A DNA stretch of 64,000 nucleotides from JBEDUK01 sp963781595 (GCA_963781595.1 CAWAGG010000006.1:1240001-1304000), one strand, 5' to 3'; shown: positions 49,423-58,405, counted from the first letter of the stretch. Numbers and translations are program-made. The notes: generated from the letters alone by a model not told the origin.

Positions 49423-52113
49423 GTGGGCACCCGCGAGCTGGCGACGCCGGAGGAACTGGGCCGCGCGCTCGCCCGTGCGCCGGACCCCGAGCTCGCGCGG
49501 GTGGCCCTCTCGCGCCTGGGCGACGACCCGCGCGCCCGCGACGCGCTCGGCCGGGCGGACGTCCTGGCCGCGGCCATCCCGCTGATCGGGTTCTCGACGG
49601 CGGCCACCGACTATCTCGTAAAGCATCCTGACGAACTCGCGGCAACCGCCGACCTCAGACCGCGATCGGCCGAGGCCTTGCAGGCCGAAGCCGGCGACGC
49701 GGTCGCGGCGTTCGGACCGCAGGAAGGACTCCGACGGTTCCGCCACCGAGCGACCTACCGGCTCGCCGCTCGCGACCTCGCGGGCGAGCCCGTCGACGAC
49801 GTGATGTTCGAGCTCACCGCGATCGCCGAGGCCGCGATCCGGGCCGCGGTCGCGGCCGCCCCCGACGCCGGCGGGCTCGCCGTGATCGCGATGGGGAAGC
49901 TCGGAGGCCGCGAGCTGAACTACAGCTCCGACGTCGATGTGCTGTTCGTCCACGCCGAACCGGGCCCTGAGCAGCAGGAACGCGCGAACGCCGCGGCCGC
50001 CGCGATCATCGCGCTCCTGTCCGAGGCGACCGCGGACGGCGTCGCGCTCCGCGTCGATCCGAACCTCCGTCCGGAGGGCCGCGCCGGCCCGCTCTCCAGG
50101 AGCCTCGACGCGATGCAGGAGTACTACGCGCGTCACGCCGGGACGTGGGAGCGGCAGGCCCTGCTGAAGGCGCGCGAGATCGCGGGCGACACCGCCCTCG
50201 GGCGCGCGTTCGTCGACGCCGTCACGCCGTTCGTCTACCCGGCCGTGCTGCCGGCGAACGCGGTGGACGACGTGCGCGCGCAGAAGGCGCGCATCGAGGA
50301 GATCGTCCGCGCGCAGGGCAAGGAGGGGAGCGAACTGAAGCGCGGCCGCGGCGGGATCCGCGACGTGGAGTTCGCCGTGCAGCTGCTGCAGCTCGTGCAC
50401 GGGCGCCGGCACCCGACCCTGCGGCACGCCGGAACGCTGCCGGCGCTGTCCGCGCTCGCCGAGGAGGGGTTCGTCGCGCCGGCCGACGCGGACGCGCTCG
50501 CCGATTCGTACCGGTTCTTGCGGACGCTCGAACACCGCCTGCAGATGGTGCGGGACCTGCAGACGCACGAGCTTCCCGCGAGCCGGCAGGCGCTGGCGAC
50601 CCTGGCGCGGTCGATCGGGCTCCAGGGGCCCGACGAGCTGCGGGCCGAACACGCGCGGCACACCGATCGGGTCCGCAGCGTTCACGAGCGACTGTTCTAC
50701 CGCCCGCTGCTGGAGGCGTTCGCGGTGTCCGAAGCGCCGCATCCGGGCGCGGACCGGGCCGACACCGAGGAGCTGCTCGCCGGCCTCGGGTTCGCGGACC
50801 CCCCGGCCGCGTACCGGGCGCTGCGGCGGATCGTGGACCCCGCGAGGCGGCTCGGCCGGGTGCTCGGGACCCTGTTCCCCGTGATCGCACCGGCGCTCGC
50901 GCAGGCCGACACGCCCGACGGGGCGCTCACGAGGTTCGAACGCGTGACCGACCGGATCCGCGACGACGATGGGACCGCGTTCGCGGACCGGCTGGCCGAA
51001 CGGCCCGACGCGGCGCGCCGGCTCGCCTCGCTCCTGGCCGTCAGCTCTGCGTTCGCCGATCGGCTCGTGGCCGACCCGACGCTGGCGTCGGCGGTCCTCG
51101 AGCTTCCGCCCGCCGAACGGCCGCTGTTCGCGGGCGACCCGGAGGCGGACCTCGTGCGGGTCGCGGCGGCCAACGCGTCCGGCGAGCTCCGCGTGCCGGA
51201 GCTGGGGCGCCGCCTCACGGCCGTGGCCGACTCGGTCCTCGCCGGCGCGCTCGCGGCAGAGGTCCCCGGGATGCCGTTCGCCGTGATCGGGCTCGGCAAG
51301 CTCGGACGGGAGGAGCTGTCGTTCGCTTCGGACCTGGACGTGGTGTTCGTCTTCGACGCCGACGAACCCGACTCGCTCGCGGCAGCGTGCGCCACGGCAG
51401 AGCGTGTCATGCAGCGCGTCCGCGACTCCGGCTGGCAGATCGATCCGGACCTCCGGCCCGAGGGCCGCAGCGGGCCGGCGGCGCGATCGATCCGGTCGTT
51501 CCTCGAGTACTGGGAACGATGGGCTGAGACGTGGGAGTTCCAGGCGCTCCTCGGCGCGCGCGCGGTCGCCGGCGACGAGGCGCTCGGCCGGCGCTTCGAG
51601 GCGAACGCGCAGGACTTCGCGTACCCGCAGATCCTCCCCATCGAGCAGGTGGCCGCGATCCGGCGGATGCGCGTCCGGATGGAGGAGGAACGCGTGAAGC
51701 CCGCGGAGGCGCGGCGGTTCCATTTCAAGCTGGGCTACGGTGGGCTCGCCGACGTGCAGTTCGCGGTCGAGCTGTCGCTGATGCGGCACGGCGCCGCGCA
51801 TCCGGAGGTTCGGCGGCGCAACACGTTGGAGGCGCTGGCCGCGCTCGCCGAGGCCCGCCTGCTGGAGTCGAGCGTCGCGCTGTCGCTCGGCGAGGCGTAC
51901 ATGTTCCTCACCGAGGTCAAGGCCGCGATGGAGCTCGAACGCCGTCTCCCCGCCGAGGCGGTGCCGCCGTCGCCCGAAGCGCAGGCGGCGCTGGCCCGTC
52001 GCCTCGGCTACGGTGAACGGCCACGCCAGCGGTTCTTGGAGGACTACCGGCGGATCACCCGGAAGGCGCGACTGGCGATGGAGCGTGTGTTCTACGAAGA
52101 GGAGGGCATGTGA
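49423..52113 (+). CDS. glnE: Glutamine synthetase adenylyltransferase GlnE
   Basis: The 896-residue protein has two nucleotidyltransferase domains, as in GlnE. The first, near residues 155-180, carries GKLGGRELNYSSDVDVLFV, and the second, near residues 624-645, carries GKLGREELSFASDLDVVFV. Each keeps the Asp-x-Asp metal site and is followed by a VDPNLRPEGR/IDPDLRPEGR motif and RGRGGIRDVEFAVQ/GYGGLADVQFAVE. The enzyme adds or removes AMP on a GlnA tyrosine. The long glnA at 53990 carries the KDLYDLPPEE target. The GTG start is 8 nt past TAGCAT with no ribosome binding site, suggesting a leaderless message. Confidence 0.95.
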   Translation: MGTRELATPEELGRALARAPDPELARVALSRLGDDPRARDALGRADVLAAAIPLIGFSTAATDYLVKHPDELAATADLRPRSAEALQAEAGDAVAAFGPQEGLRRFRHRATYRLAARDLAGEPVDDVMFELTAIAEAAIRAAVAAAPDAGGLAVIAMGKLGGRELNYSSDVDVLFVHAEPGPEQQERANAAAAAIIALLSEATADGVALRVDPNLRPEGRAGPLSRSLDAMQEYYARHAGTWERQALLKAREIAGDTALGRAFVDAVTPFVYPAVLPANAVDDVRAQKARIEEIVRAQGKEGSELKRGRGGIRDVEFAVQLLQLVHGRRHPTLRHAGTLPALSALAEEGFVAPADADALADSYRFLRTLEHRLQMVRDLQTHELPASRQALATLARSIGLQGPDELRAEHARHTDRVRSVHERLFYRPLLEAFAVSEAPHPGADRADTEELLAGLGFADPPAAYRALRRIVDPARRLGRVLGTLFPVIAPALAQADTPDGALTRFERVTDRIRDDDGTAFADRLAERPDAARRLASLLAVSSAFADRLVADPTLASAVLELPPAERPLFAGDPEADLVRVAAANASGELRVPELGRRLTAVADSVLAGALAAEVPGMPFAVIGLGKLGREELSFASDLDVVFVFDADEPDSLAAACATAERVMQRVRDSGWQIDPDLRPEGRSGPAARSIRSFLEYWERWAETWEFQALLGARAVAGDEALGRRFEANAQDFAYPQILPIEQVAAIRRMRVRMEEERVKPAEARRFHFKLGYGGLADVQFAVELSLMRHGAAHPEVRRRNTLEALAALAEARLLESSVALSLGEAYMFLTEVKAAMELERRLPAEAVPPSPEAQAALARRLGYGERPRQRFLEDYRRITRKARLAMERVFYEEEGM

Positions 52114-53273
52114 CCGAACCGGGGCTGCCGGAACCGGCGCCGTACGCCGGGCGTTCGCTGACCGAGCTGGTGCCGTCGGTCCTGGCGTCGCTCGGTGCGC
52201 AGGGCTTCGCGAACCCGCTCGGCATCGAGCCGCTGCGCGCGGCGTGCGTGTTCGTCGTCGACGGGCTCGGTCAGGAACAGGTCCTGGAGAACGCGGACGC
52301 GGCGCCGAACCTGGCCGAGGCCTGCCGCGTCACCGAGCCGCTGACCGTCGGCTTCCCATCGACGACCGCGGCGAGCCTGGGCTCGCTCGCGACCGGCGTC
52401 CCACCTGGCGAGCACGGGTTGGTCGGCTATACGGTGCCGCTCGACGGCTACGAGCGCCCGATGAACCTGTTGCTCTGGGAGCTCTACGGCCATGGGCCTG
52501 ACGCGCCCCTCGAGGTGGAGTTCCCGCCCGAAACCTTCCAGCTGGCGCCGACCCTCTTGGAGCGATCGGCGGCGATCGGGTTCGAGGTGACGATCGTCGG
52601 GCCGCCCGAGCACGAGGGTTCGGCCCTCACGCGCGCGATCCTCCGCGGCGGCCGGTACGTCGGCGCGTCGTCGCTTCCGGAGCTCGTGGACGCGGTCGAA
52701 GCGAACCTCGTCGACGGCCGGCCCGTGTACGCGTACCACCCCGGCCTGGACTTCTTCGGACACGTGACGGGGCCCGGTTCGGCCCGCTGGCTCGACGAGC
52801 TCGAGGCGATCGACTCGACCGTGGCGACGATCGCCGACCGGCTCCCGCCGGATACGGCGCTGTTCGTCACGGGCGACCACGGGATGATCACCGTCGAGCA
52901 GGAGGATCTGATCGATCCGGCCGACGAGCCAGAGCTGGAGGCCGGGGTTCGATTCCTCGCGGGGGAAGGCCGAGCGCGGCACGTGATGGTGGTCCCGGGC
53001 GCGCAGACCGATGTGCTCACGATCTGGCGCGAGCTGCTCGGCGACCGGATGTGGGTGCTGACCCGCGACGAGGCGATCGATGCCGGCTGGTTCGGCCCCC
53101 GCGTCGCGGACGCCGTCCGTGGGCGGATCGGCGACGTGGTTGCCGCCGCCCACGCGCCGGTCGCCGTGGTCCAGCGCGACGTCGATCCGCTCCAGGCGTC
53201 CCTCGTCGGACACCACGGTTCGCTGACCGATGCCGAACGCCTGGTGCCGCTCGCGACCTGGCGTCGCGCCTGA
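52110..53273 (+). CDS. Alkaline phosphatase superfamily (phosphodiesterase-type) protein
   Basis: The 387-residue protein starts with a GTG that overlaps the glnE stop (GTGA). The metal-site motifs are FVVDGLGQEQV with the first Asp, FPSTTAASLGSLATGVPPGEHG with the nucleophilic Thr, and ITGDHGM with a further Asp/His pair. It belongs to the type I phosphodiesterase/nucleotide pyrophosphatase branch. Its coupling to glnE is unexpected for this family and may only be transcriptional. No signal peptide is visible, so it is probably cytosolic. Confidence 0.85.
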   Translation: MTEPGLPEPAPYAGRSLTELVPSVLASLGAQGFANPLGIEPLRAACVFVVDGLGQEQVLENADAAPNLAEACRVTEPLTVGFPSTTAASLGSLATGVPPGEHGLVGYTVPLDGYERPMNLLLWELYGHGPDAPLEVEFPPETFQLAPTLLERSAAIGFEVTIVGPPEHEGSALTRAILRGGRYVGASSLPELVDAVEANLVDGRPVYAYHPGLDFFGHVTGPGSARWLDELEAIDSTVATIADRLPPDTALFVTGDHGMITVEQEDLIDPADEPELEAGVRFLAGEGRARHVMVVPGAQTDVLTIWRELLGDRMWVLTRDEAIDAGWFGPRVADAVRGRIGDVVAAAHAPVAVVQRDVDPLQASLVGHHGSLTDAERLVPLATWRRA

Positions 53274-53530
53274 CGCGCGACCATCGCCGGGGCTCGGGCC
53301 GGGTTCCACGCAGCACCCGGACACGAAGGAGAGCCCTGAGGGAGGGGAGATGGTTCTGACCCATCCAGTGCGCCGACGCCCACGGGCTCGGCCCCTCTCC
53401 GGTGACTGCGCTGTCCGTGCGGGGAGCTGAAAAGAACCCGTCGTTCGTGCCGGGGCCAGACCCGCCGGTGCTCGCTTGCTCCGTGATCCCCTTCCTCAGG
53501 ACTCTCCCGTTCCCTCCTTCGTCATCGCGT

Positions 53531-53923
53531 TCAGGCTTCCCAGCGGACGTCCCACACGTCGCGCCGGGTGCCGTCCGGGCTGATGAAGAGGCTCTGCCAG
53601 CGCGCCTTCCCGAGGCGCTGCCGCAGGATCGGGCAGTTGCACCCGTCGTGCGCGCGCATGACCTTCGCGAACCTCTTCTTCCGGAAGTACTTGTTCGCGC
53701 CCTGACCCTTGCATGCGTTGCACGCTCGCGATCCGTTCGGGGAGAGCCGCCACGCCGGACGGATGCCGGCAACCTGGGGAGACGCCTCCGTGCCGGCCGA
53801 CGCGGTTCCCGAAAGCGTCCCGGCGAGCGCGACACCCGCGCCCGTGGCACCCACGCCTCGAAGGAAATCGCGACGCCCGATCCGGCTGCCTGTCCGCTCC
53901 TCGGAGCGGCCCCCCTGCGGCAT
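53531..53923 (-). CDS. Small Tat-exported cysteine-rich protein
   Basis: The 130-residue protein has a Tat signal: SRIGRRDFLRGVGATGAGVALAGT. The mature part has a CNACKGQGANKYF motif and a CNC motif (GCNCPI), with several basic residues. The six-cysteine set could bind a metal or form disulfides. Export by Tat usually implies folding or cofactor insertion in the cytosol first. A 257-bp stretch separates it from the phosphodiesterase gene; it holds only a weak 6-bp stem and no supported gene. Confidence 0.8.
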   Translation of the reverse strand: MPQGGRSEERTGSRIGRRDFLRGVGATGAGVALAGTLSGTASAGTEASPQVAGIRPAWRLSPNGSRACNACKGQGANKYFRKKRFAKVMRAHDGCNCPILRQRLGKARWQSLFISPDGTRRDVWDVRWEA

Positions 53924-53989
53924 ATCAGGGAGATATCACACCGCTCGCGACGGGGTCAAGATGCATCCGGCGTAGCTGTCTCCGAGCGA

Positions 53990-55417
53990 CTACAGGTCGT
54001 AGTAGAGGAAGAACTCGTACGGGTGCGGCCGCAGCCGTACCGCGTCGAGTTCGTGCTTCCGCTTGTACGACAGCCACGTCTCGATCACGTCGGGCGTGAA
54101 CACGCCGCCCTCCAGCAGGAAGTCGTGGTCGGCCTCCAGGGCGTCGAGCACCTCCTCCAGCGAACCCGGCACCTGCTTGACCCCACGCGCCTCCTCGGGC
54201 GGCAGGTCGTACAGGTCCTTGTCGATCGGGTCCGGCGGTTCGATCTTGTTCTTCACGCCGTCGAGTCCAGCCATCAGCATCGCGCTGAACGCCAGGTACG
54301 GGTTGCACGTCGGGTCCGGCGTCCGGAACTCCAGGCGCTTCGCACCCGCGTTCTTGAAGAACACCGGGATCCGGACGCACGCCGAACGGTTCCGTTGCGA
54401 GTACACGAGATTGATCGGCGCCTCGTACCCGGGCACCAGCCGGCGGTAGGAGTTCGTCGTCGGGTTCGTGAACGCCAGCAGCGACGGCGCATGCGCGATC
54501 AGGCCACCGATGTAGTGCCGCGCCATGTCGCTGATCTGCGCGTAGCCCATCTCGTCGAAGAAGAGGTTCTCGCCGCCCGACCACAGGCTCTGGTGGGTGT
54601 GCATGCCCGAGCCGTTGTCGCCGAACAGCGGCTTCGGCATGAACGTCACCGTCTTCTCGTGCTGGCGGGCCGTCTGCTTGATGACGTACTTGTACTTCAT
54701 CACGTTGTCCGCGGTCGCGAGCAAGGTGCCGTACCGGATGTCGATCTCGGCCTGACCGGCGGTGCCGACCTCGTGGTGGTGCACCTCGACCTGGATCCCG
54801 ACCTTCTGCAGGTTCAGGACCATCTCGGTCCGGAGGTCCTGGTACTGGTCCATCGGCGGGAGCGGGAAATACCCCTCTTTGTGGCGGGGCCGGTACCCGA
54901 GGTTCTTCCCTCCGTCTTCGGCGCCCGAGTTCCAGATGCCTGCGCTCGCGTCGATCATGTAGTAGCCCTCGTGCGCGTTCTGGTCGAACCGGATCGAGTC
55001 GAAGATGTAGAACTCGCATTCCGGGCCCCAGAACGAGGTCTCCGCGATCCCGGTCTGGTGCAGGTACAGCTCGGCCTTCCGCGCGATGAACCGCGGGTCG
55101 CGCGAGTACGACTCGCCGGTAACCGGATCCTTCACGAAGCAGTTGATCACGATCGTCGGCACCGCGAGGAACGGATCGATGTACGCGCCCGACGGGTCCA
55201 GCGTCAGGAGCATGTCCGACTCCTGGATCTCCTGGAACCCGCGGATCGAGGAGCCGTCGAACCCGAACCCGTCGGCGAACGCGTCGTCGGTCAGCTCGCC
55301 GATCGGCACGGAGAAGTGCTGCATCAGTCCGGGCAGGTCGCTGAAGCGGAGGTCGACGATCTGCGCGCCCGCGTCGGACGCGAGCTGCAGGACGTCATCG
55401 GGTGTGGTGGTGGCCAT
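53990..55417 (-). CDS. glnA: Type I glutamine synthetase with adenylylation site
   Basis: The 475-residue protein has the full GSI motif set: DGFGFDGSSIRGFQEIQESDM, HHHEVGTAGQAEIDIRYG, FMPKPLFGDNGSGMHTHQS, RLVPGYEAPINLVYSQRNRSA, and the adenylylation loop KDLYDLPPEE with the modifiable Tyr. It is therefore a target for the GlnE encoded at 49423. The start ATG 55417 (MATTTPDDVLQLASDAG) follows AGGAG at 9-nt spacing. A GlnR-like box lies about 100 bp upstream, and the GlnR-like gene is next on the same strand. It is the main nitrogen-assimilation enzyme. Confidence 0.95.
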   Translation of the reverse strand: MATTTPDDVLQLASDAGAQIVDLRFSDLPGLMQHFSVPIGELTDDAFADGFGFDGSSIRGFQEIQESDMLLTLDPSGAYIDPFLAVPTIVINCFVKDPVTGESYSRDPRFIARKAELYLHQTGIAETSFWGPECEFYIFDSIRFDQNAHEGYYMIDASAGIWNSGAEDGGKNLGYRPRHKEGYFPLPPMDQYQDLRTEMVLNLQKVGIQVEVHHHEVGTAGQAEIDIRYGTLLATADNVMKYKYVIKQTARQHEKTVTFMPKPLFGDNGSGMHTHQSLWSGGENLFFDEMGYAQISDMARHYIGGLIAHAPSLLAFTNPTTNSYRRLVPGYEAPINLVYSQRNRSACVRIPVFFKNAGAKRLEFRTPDPTCNPYLAFSAMLMAGLDGVKNKIEPPDPIDKDLYDLPPEEARGVKQVPGSLEEVLDALEADHDFLLEGGVFTPDVIETWLSYKRKHELDAVRLRPHPYEFFLYYDL

Positions 55418-55518
55418 GCCGGTGCGCTCCTCTCTTCCCTTCGGTAACCAGCCCCGCACGGGCCACGCGAGGCCCGGCGAGGAACGGCATCAGGCTACCG
55501 AGCCGGTATCGCCGCGCT

Positions 55519-55545
55519 GTTACCCGCCGGTTAACTCTGCGTTAC
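55519..55545. promoter_or_regulatory. GlnR-like box upstream of the long glnA
   Basis: GTTAC (55519-55523), 6 nt, GTTAA (55530-55534), 6 nt, GTTAC (55541-55545): three half-sites at 11-bp intervals. This matches GlnR box geometry. The second pair is shared with the element at 46097. Confidence 0.7.
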
Positions 55546-55607
55546 GGGAGGGGTCCGTCACATCGGCCGGACGTCGGAGGCCGCTGGAACGGCGCGGAGC
55601 CTTCGGT

Positions 55608-56282
55608 TCAGGGTTCGGGAGGCGGCGGGGGCACGGCACGGTAGCCGACGCCACGGATCGTGTCGATCAGGTGTTCGTGCTCGGGTCCGAGCTTCGCGCG
55701 CAGGCGTCGCACGTGCACGTCGACCGTCCGCGTGCCCCCGTAGAAGTCGTACCCCCAGACCTCGTGCAGGAGCGCCGCGCGCGTGTGGACCCTGGTCTGG
55801 TTCGCCACGAGGTAGCGGAGGAGTTCGAACTCCTTGTAGGTGAGGTCCAGGACCCGGCCGGCGACGACGACCTGGTACGTCTCGGTGTTGAGTGACAGCG
55901 GGCCCAGGCGCAGGACGGCTTCGCCGCGCTCACCGGACCTGGCGGTGAGGATGGCGATCCGCAGCCGCAGCTCCTCCGGCGACGTGGCGAGCGACACGAC
56001 GTCGTCGAGGACCTCGTGCCACGGGAGGCGCCCGAGGTCCGCGGCCGCCAGCACGCCCACGACGGGCGCGACCCGTCGTATCTCCGAGCTCGCGAACAGG
56101 ACGCGGAACGCGCGCTCGGGCTCGAGGGCGCAATCGGCGAAGACCAGCGACGGCGAGAGATCGCGGAGCAGGGCGACCGGCGTTGGGCCGAACGGTTCTA
56201 CCTTCACGTCTTGGCCCAGGGACTCGACGGCTGGGAGGACCTCGGCCGGCGATCGATCGGTGAGGAACACGATCCTGGCCAC
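55608..56282 (-). CDS. glnR: GlnR-like orphan OmpR-family response regulator
   Basis: The 224-residue protein has a degenerate receiver domain (VFLTDRSPAEVLPAVESLGQDV; one Asp in SLVFADCAL) and a C-terminal winged-helix domain with LDLTYKEFELLRYLVANQ, LLHEVWGYDFYGGTRTVDVHVRRLRAKLGPE and IRGVGYRAVP. GlnR regulators in actinobacteria have exactly this form, with no partner kinase. It sits directly upstream of the long glnA, and the intervening region has a GlnR-like box. It probably controls glnA and other nitrogen genes. It starts with GTG. Confidence 0.75.
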   Translation of the reverse strand: MARIVFLTDRSPAEVLPAVESLGQDVKVEPFGPTPVALLRDLSPSLVFADCALEPERAFRVLFASSEIRRVAPVVGVLAAADLGRLPWHEVLDDVVSLATSPEELRLRIAILTARSGERGEAVLRLGPLSLNTETYQVVVAGRVLDLTYKEFELLRYLVANQTRVHTRAALLHEVWGYDFYGGTRTVDVHVRRLRAKLGPEHEHLIDTIRGVGYRAVPPPPPEP

Positions 56283-56341
56283 CGTCCGGCGAGGCTAGCA
56301 GGTCGATCGCGGGGCGCCGACACGGCCGTCAGGCGGGTGGG

Positions 56342-56347
56342 TACGCT
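56342..56347 (+). promoter_or_regulatory. Putative -10 element of moaD
   Basis: TACGCT lies 24 bp before the moaD GTG at 56372. A short ATG-led reading frame, MGEEP, starts at 56358 and ends on the moaD start codon. Confidence 0.35.
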
Positions 56348-56371
56348 TAGGTCCGCCATGGGGGAGGAACC

Positions 56372-56608
56372 GTGAGGATCCGGCTGTTCGCGTCGCTCCG
56401 GGAGCTCGCCGGCGCGTCCATGGTCGAGGTCGACGCCGCCGACGTGGCGGGCGTGCTCGCGGCGCTGTCGGAGCGGCTCGGGCCGCGGTTCGACGCGATC
56501 ATGGCCGCCGGCTCGGTCGTGGTGAACGGCGAGCCCGTCGACGCCGAGCACACGCTGGTGGCCGCCGACGAGGTGGCGCTGCTGCCGCCCGTGTCGGGGG
56601 GACGCTGA
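56372..56608 (+). CDS. moaD: Molybdopterin synthase small subunit MoaD
   Basis: The 78-residue beta-grasp protein shows IRLFASLRELAGASMVEV, NGEPVDAEHTLVAADEVALLPPVSGG and then one extra Arg. MoaD is normally thiocarboxylated at a C-terminal Gly-Gly; here the chain ends GGR, so a cleavage step or an alternative role is possible. GGGGGAGG precedes the GTG at 56372. The following LLM gene starts 2 bp after the stop. MoaE is encoded far away at 5877. Confidence 0.85.
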   Translation: MRIRLFASLRELAGASMVEVDAADVAGVLAALSERLGPRFDAIMAAGSVVVNGEPVDAEHTLVAADEVALLPPVSGGR

Positions 56609-56610
56609 GC

Positions 56611-57471
56611 GTGGACATCGGGATCGGCCTGCCCAACCAGGTCCCCGGCGCCGACGGTCGCGCGCTCGTCGCCTTCGCGCGGCGGGCTGACGCGCTCGGC
56701 TTCTCGACGCTGACGACGATCGGTCGCGTCGCGTATCCCGGCCACGACGACCTGACGACGCTCGCAGCCGCCGCCGGTGCGACGGAGCGGATCGGACTGA
56801 TGACGAACATCCTGCTGGCGCCGACCCACGACCCCGTGCTGCTCGCGAAGCAGGCCGCGAGCGTCGACCTCCTCTCCGGCGGCCGGTTCACGCTCGGCAT
56901 CGCGGTGGGCGCGCGGCCCGACGACTACGAAGCCGTGGGACGGTCGTTCGTGGACCGCGGGCGCCGCCTGGACGCGGCGATCGAGACGATGCAGGCGATC
57001 TGGCGGGGCGAAGCGATCCCCGGCGCCGACCGTCCGATCGTCCCGCCCATGCGCGAGGGCGGCATCCCCCTCGTGTTCGGCGGATCGAACGACCGAACGA
57101 TGGACCGGGTCGTCCGCCATGGCGTCGGGTGGACCTCCGGAGGCGGCGGTTCCGCGAGGGCCGCACCGTTCGTCGAACGGCTCCGCGGGGCGTGGGGAGC
57201 GGCCGGTCGCGATGGCGACCCGCGCATCACCGGGCTGGCGTACTTCGCCCTCGGCGACGACGCCGAAGGCGGCCTGGCGAACCTCCGCGACTACTACGCG
57301 TTCGCCGGCGCCTACGCGGAAGCGATCGCGTCGTCGGCGCTCACGACGCCGGACGCGATCCGCGAGGGGATCGAGGCGTACGACAGGTCGGGGTTCGACG
57401 AACTGGTCCTGGTCGCGACGATCGCCGAACCCGAACAGGCCGACCGGCTGGCGAGCGTCACGACCGGGTGA
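56611..57471 (+). CDS. LLM class (F420-dependent type) oxidoreductase
   Basis: The 286-residue protein has the luciferase-like barrel: DIGIGLPNQVPGADGRALVAFARRADALGF, TNILLAPTHDPVLLAKQAASVDLLSGGRFTLGIAVG and ERLRGAWGAAGRDGDPRITG. The signature GRFTLGIAVG segment marks the cofactor region. It starts with GTG two bp after moaD and is almost certainly co-transcribed with it. It converges on cysH. Substrate unknown. Confidence 0.87.
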   Translation: MDIGIGLPNQVPGADGRALVAFARRADALGFSTLTTIGRVAYPGHDDLTTLAAAAGATERIGLMTNILLAPTHDPVLLAKQAASVDLLSGGRFTLGIAVGARPDDYEAVGRSFVDRGRRLDAAIETMQAIWRGEAIPGADRPIVPPMREGGIPLVFGGSNDRTMDRVVRHGVGWTSGGGGSARAAPFVERLRGAWGAAGRDGDPRITGLAYFALGDDAEGGLANLRDYYAFAGAYAEAIASSALTTPDAIREGIEAYDRSGFDELVLVATIAEPEQADRLASVTTG

Positions 57472-57477
57472 GACCGG

Positions 57478-58260
57478 TCAGCGCTGGGTGACGGGTTCGT
57501 CCTCCAGGGCCGTCAGGTCGACGGCGTCGCCGTTCTGCGCCGCTGCCGCCTCGGGCGCCTGGATGCCGCACTCGATCTTGCCGGTCCCGGACCAGCGCCC
57601 GGCGCGTTCGTCCTCGCCGGGGAAGATCACGCGCGTGCAGGGCGCGCAGCCGATCGACGCGAACCCGAGGTCGTAGAGGGGGTTGTGCGGGATCTCGTTC
57701 TCCCTGAGGTACGCCCACACGTCTCGCTGCGTCCAGTTCGCGATCGGGTTCACCCGGATGATCGGATGGCCGGGCGAGACCTCGTAGCACGTCACGAGCG
57801 GGCTCTTCGCCCGCGTCCACGCGGAGTCGCGACGCATGCTCGTGCCCCACGCGTCGAAGTCGCGCAGCGCGACGTTGAACGGATCGACCTTGTTCAGCCT
57901 GCAGCAGAGGTCGGGGTCGCGTTCGTACAGCCGCGGGCCGAACGCCTCCGACTGCTGATCCACGGTGTACTCACCGGTCACGTCGACCACGTTCAGGTCG
58001 TACAGCTCGGTCAGGCGCGCCTTGAACGCGAGCGTCTCTGCGAAGTGGAACCCGGTCTCGAGGAACAGGATCGGGACGTCGCGGCGCATCCGGGTCGCCA
58101 TGTGGATCAGCGCCGTGCCCTCGCGCTGGAACGCCGAGGCGATCGCGATGCGCTCGATGCCCGAGTCGTCGAACAGCCACGCGAGGATGTCCTGTGGCGC
58201 CGCGTCCTCGAACCGCGCGTTCAGCTCCTGCAGTTCGTCGTCTGGGATGAGGGGTTGCAT
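57478..58260 (-). CDS. cysH: Assimilatory (phospho)adenylyl-sulfate reductase
   Basis: The 260-residue protein reduces adenylyl sulfate (APS) or PAPS to sulfite. The PP-loop-like SAFQREGTALIHMATR is followed by LFLETGFHFAETL, then two cysteine pairs: LCCRLNKVDPF and GCAPCTRVI. The CC plus CxxC arrangement binds a 4Fe-4S cluster, which points to an APS reductase. KIECGI near the C-terminus is the catalytic Cys. Divergent sat upstream shows a complete sulfate assimilation start. The ATG at 58260 follows GAGGAG, with TATACT in the leader region. Confidence 0.93.
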   Translation of the reverse strand: MQPLIPDDELQELNARFEDAAPQDILAWLFDDSGIERIAIASAFQREGTALIHMATRMRRDVPILFLETGFHFAETLAFKARLTELYDLNVVDVTGEYTVDQQSEAFGPRLYERDPDLCCRLNKVDPFNVALRDFDAWGTSMRRDSAWTRAKSPLVTCYEVSPGHPIIRVNPIANWTQRDVWAYLRENEIPHNPLYDLGFASIGCAPCTRVIFPGEDERAGRWSGTGKIECGIQAPEAAAAQNGDAVDLTALEDEPVTQR

Positions 58261-58405
58261 CGAACTCCTCGGGCGATCGGGGGGTCCGGCGAGTATACGC
58301 AGGGGCCGCGCGAGCCATGTGGCCTGCCAGGCCGGGCGGCCCCGCCACGCGGTTCCGTATGCTGAGGGCCCGGTAGCCCGCACCCGAGTACGACGAGGAG
58401 CCCTG
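58261..58405. promoter_or_regulatory. Divergent promoter region of cysH and sat
   Basis: The 145-bp strip holds TATACT reading toward cysH (about 30 bp from its ATG) and TATGCT reading toward sat (about 40 bp from its ATG). No operator was recognised. Confidence 0.4.

Noticed and set aside
53350..53430. A 26-codon frame after GGGAGGGGAG in the gap between the phosphodiesterase and the Tat protein
   Set aside because: Basic low-complexity peptide with the purine run too close to the ATG; no supporting evidence.
53274..53530. A riboswitch or structured RNA in the convergent gap
   Set aside because: Only a weak 6-bp stem was found; both flanking genes end here, so a regulatory leader is not expected.
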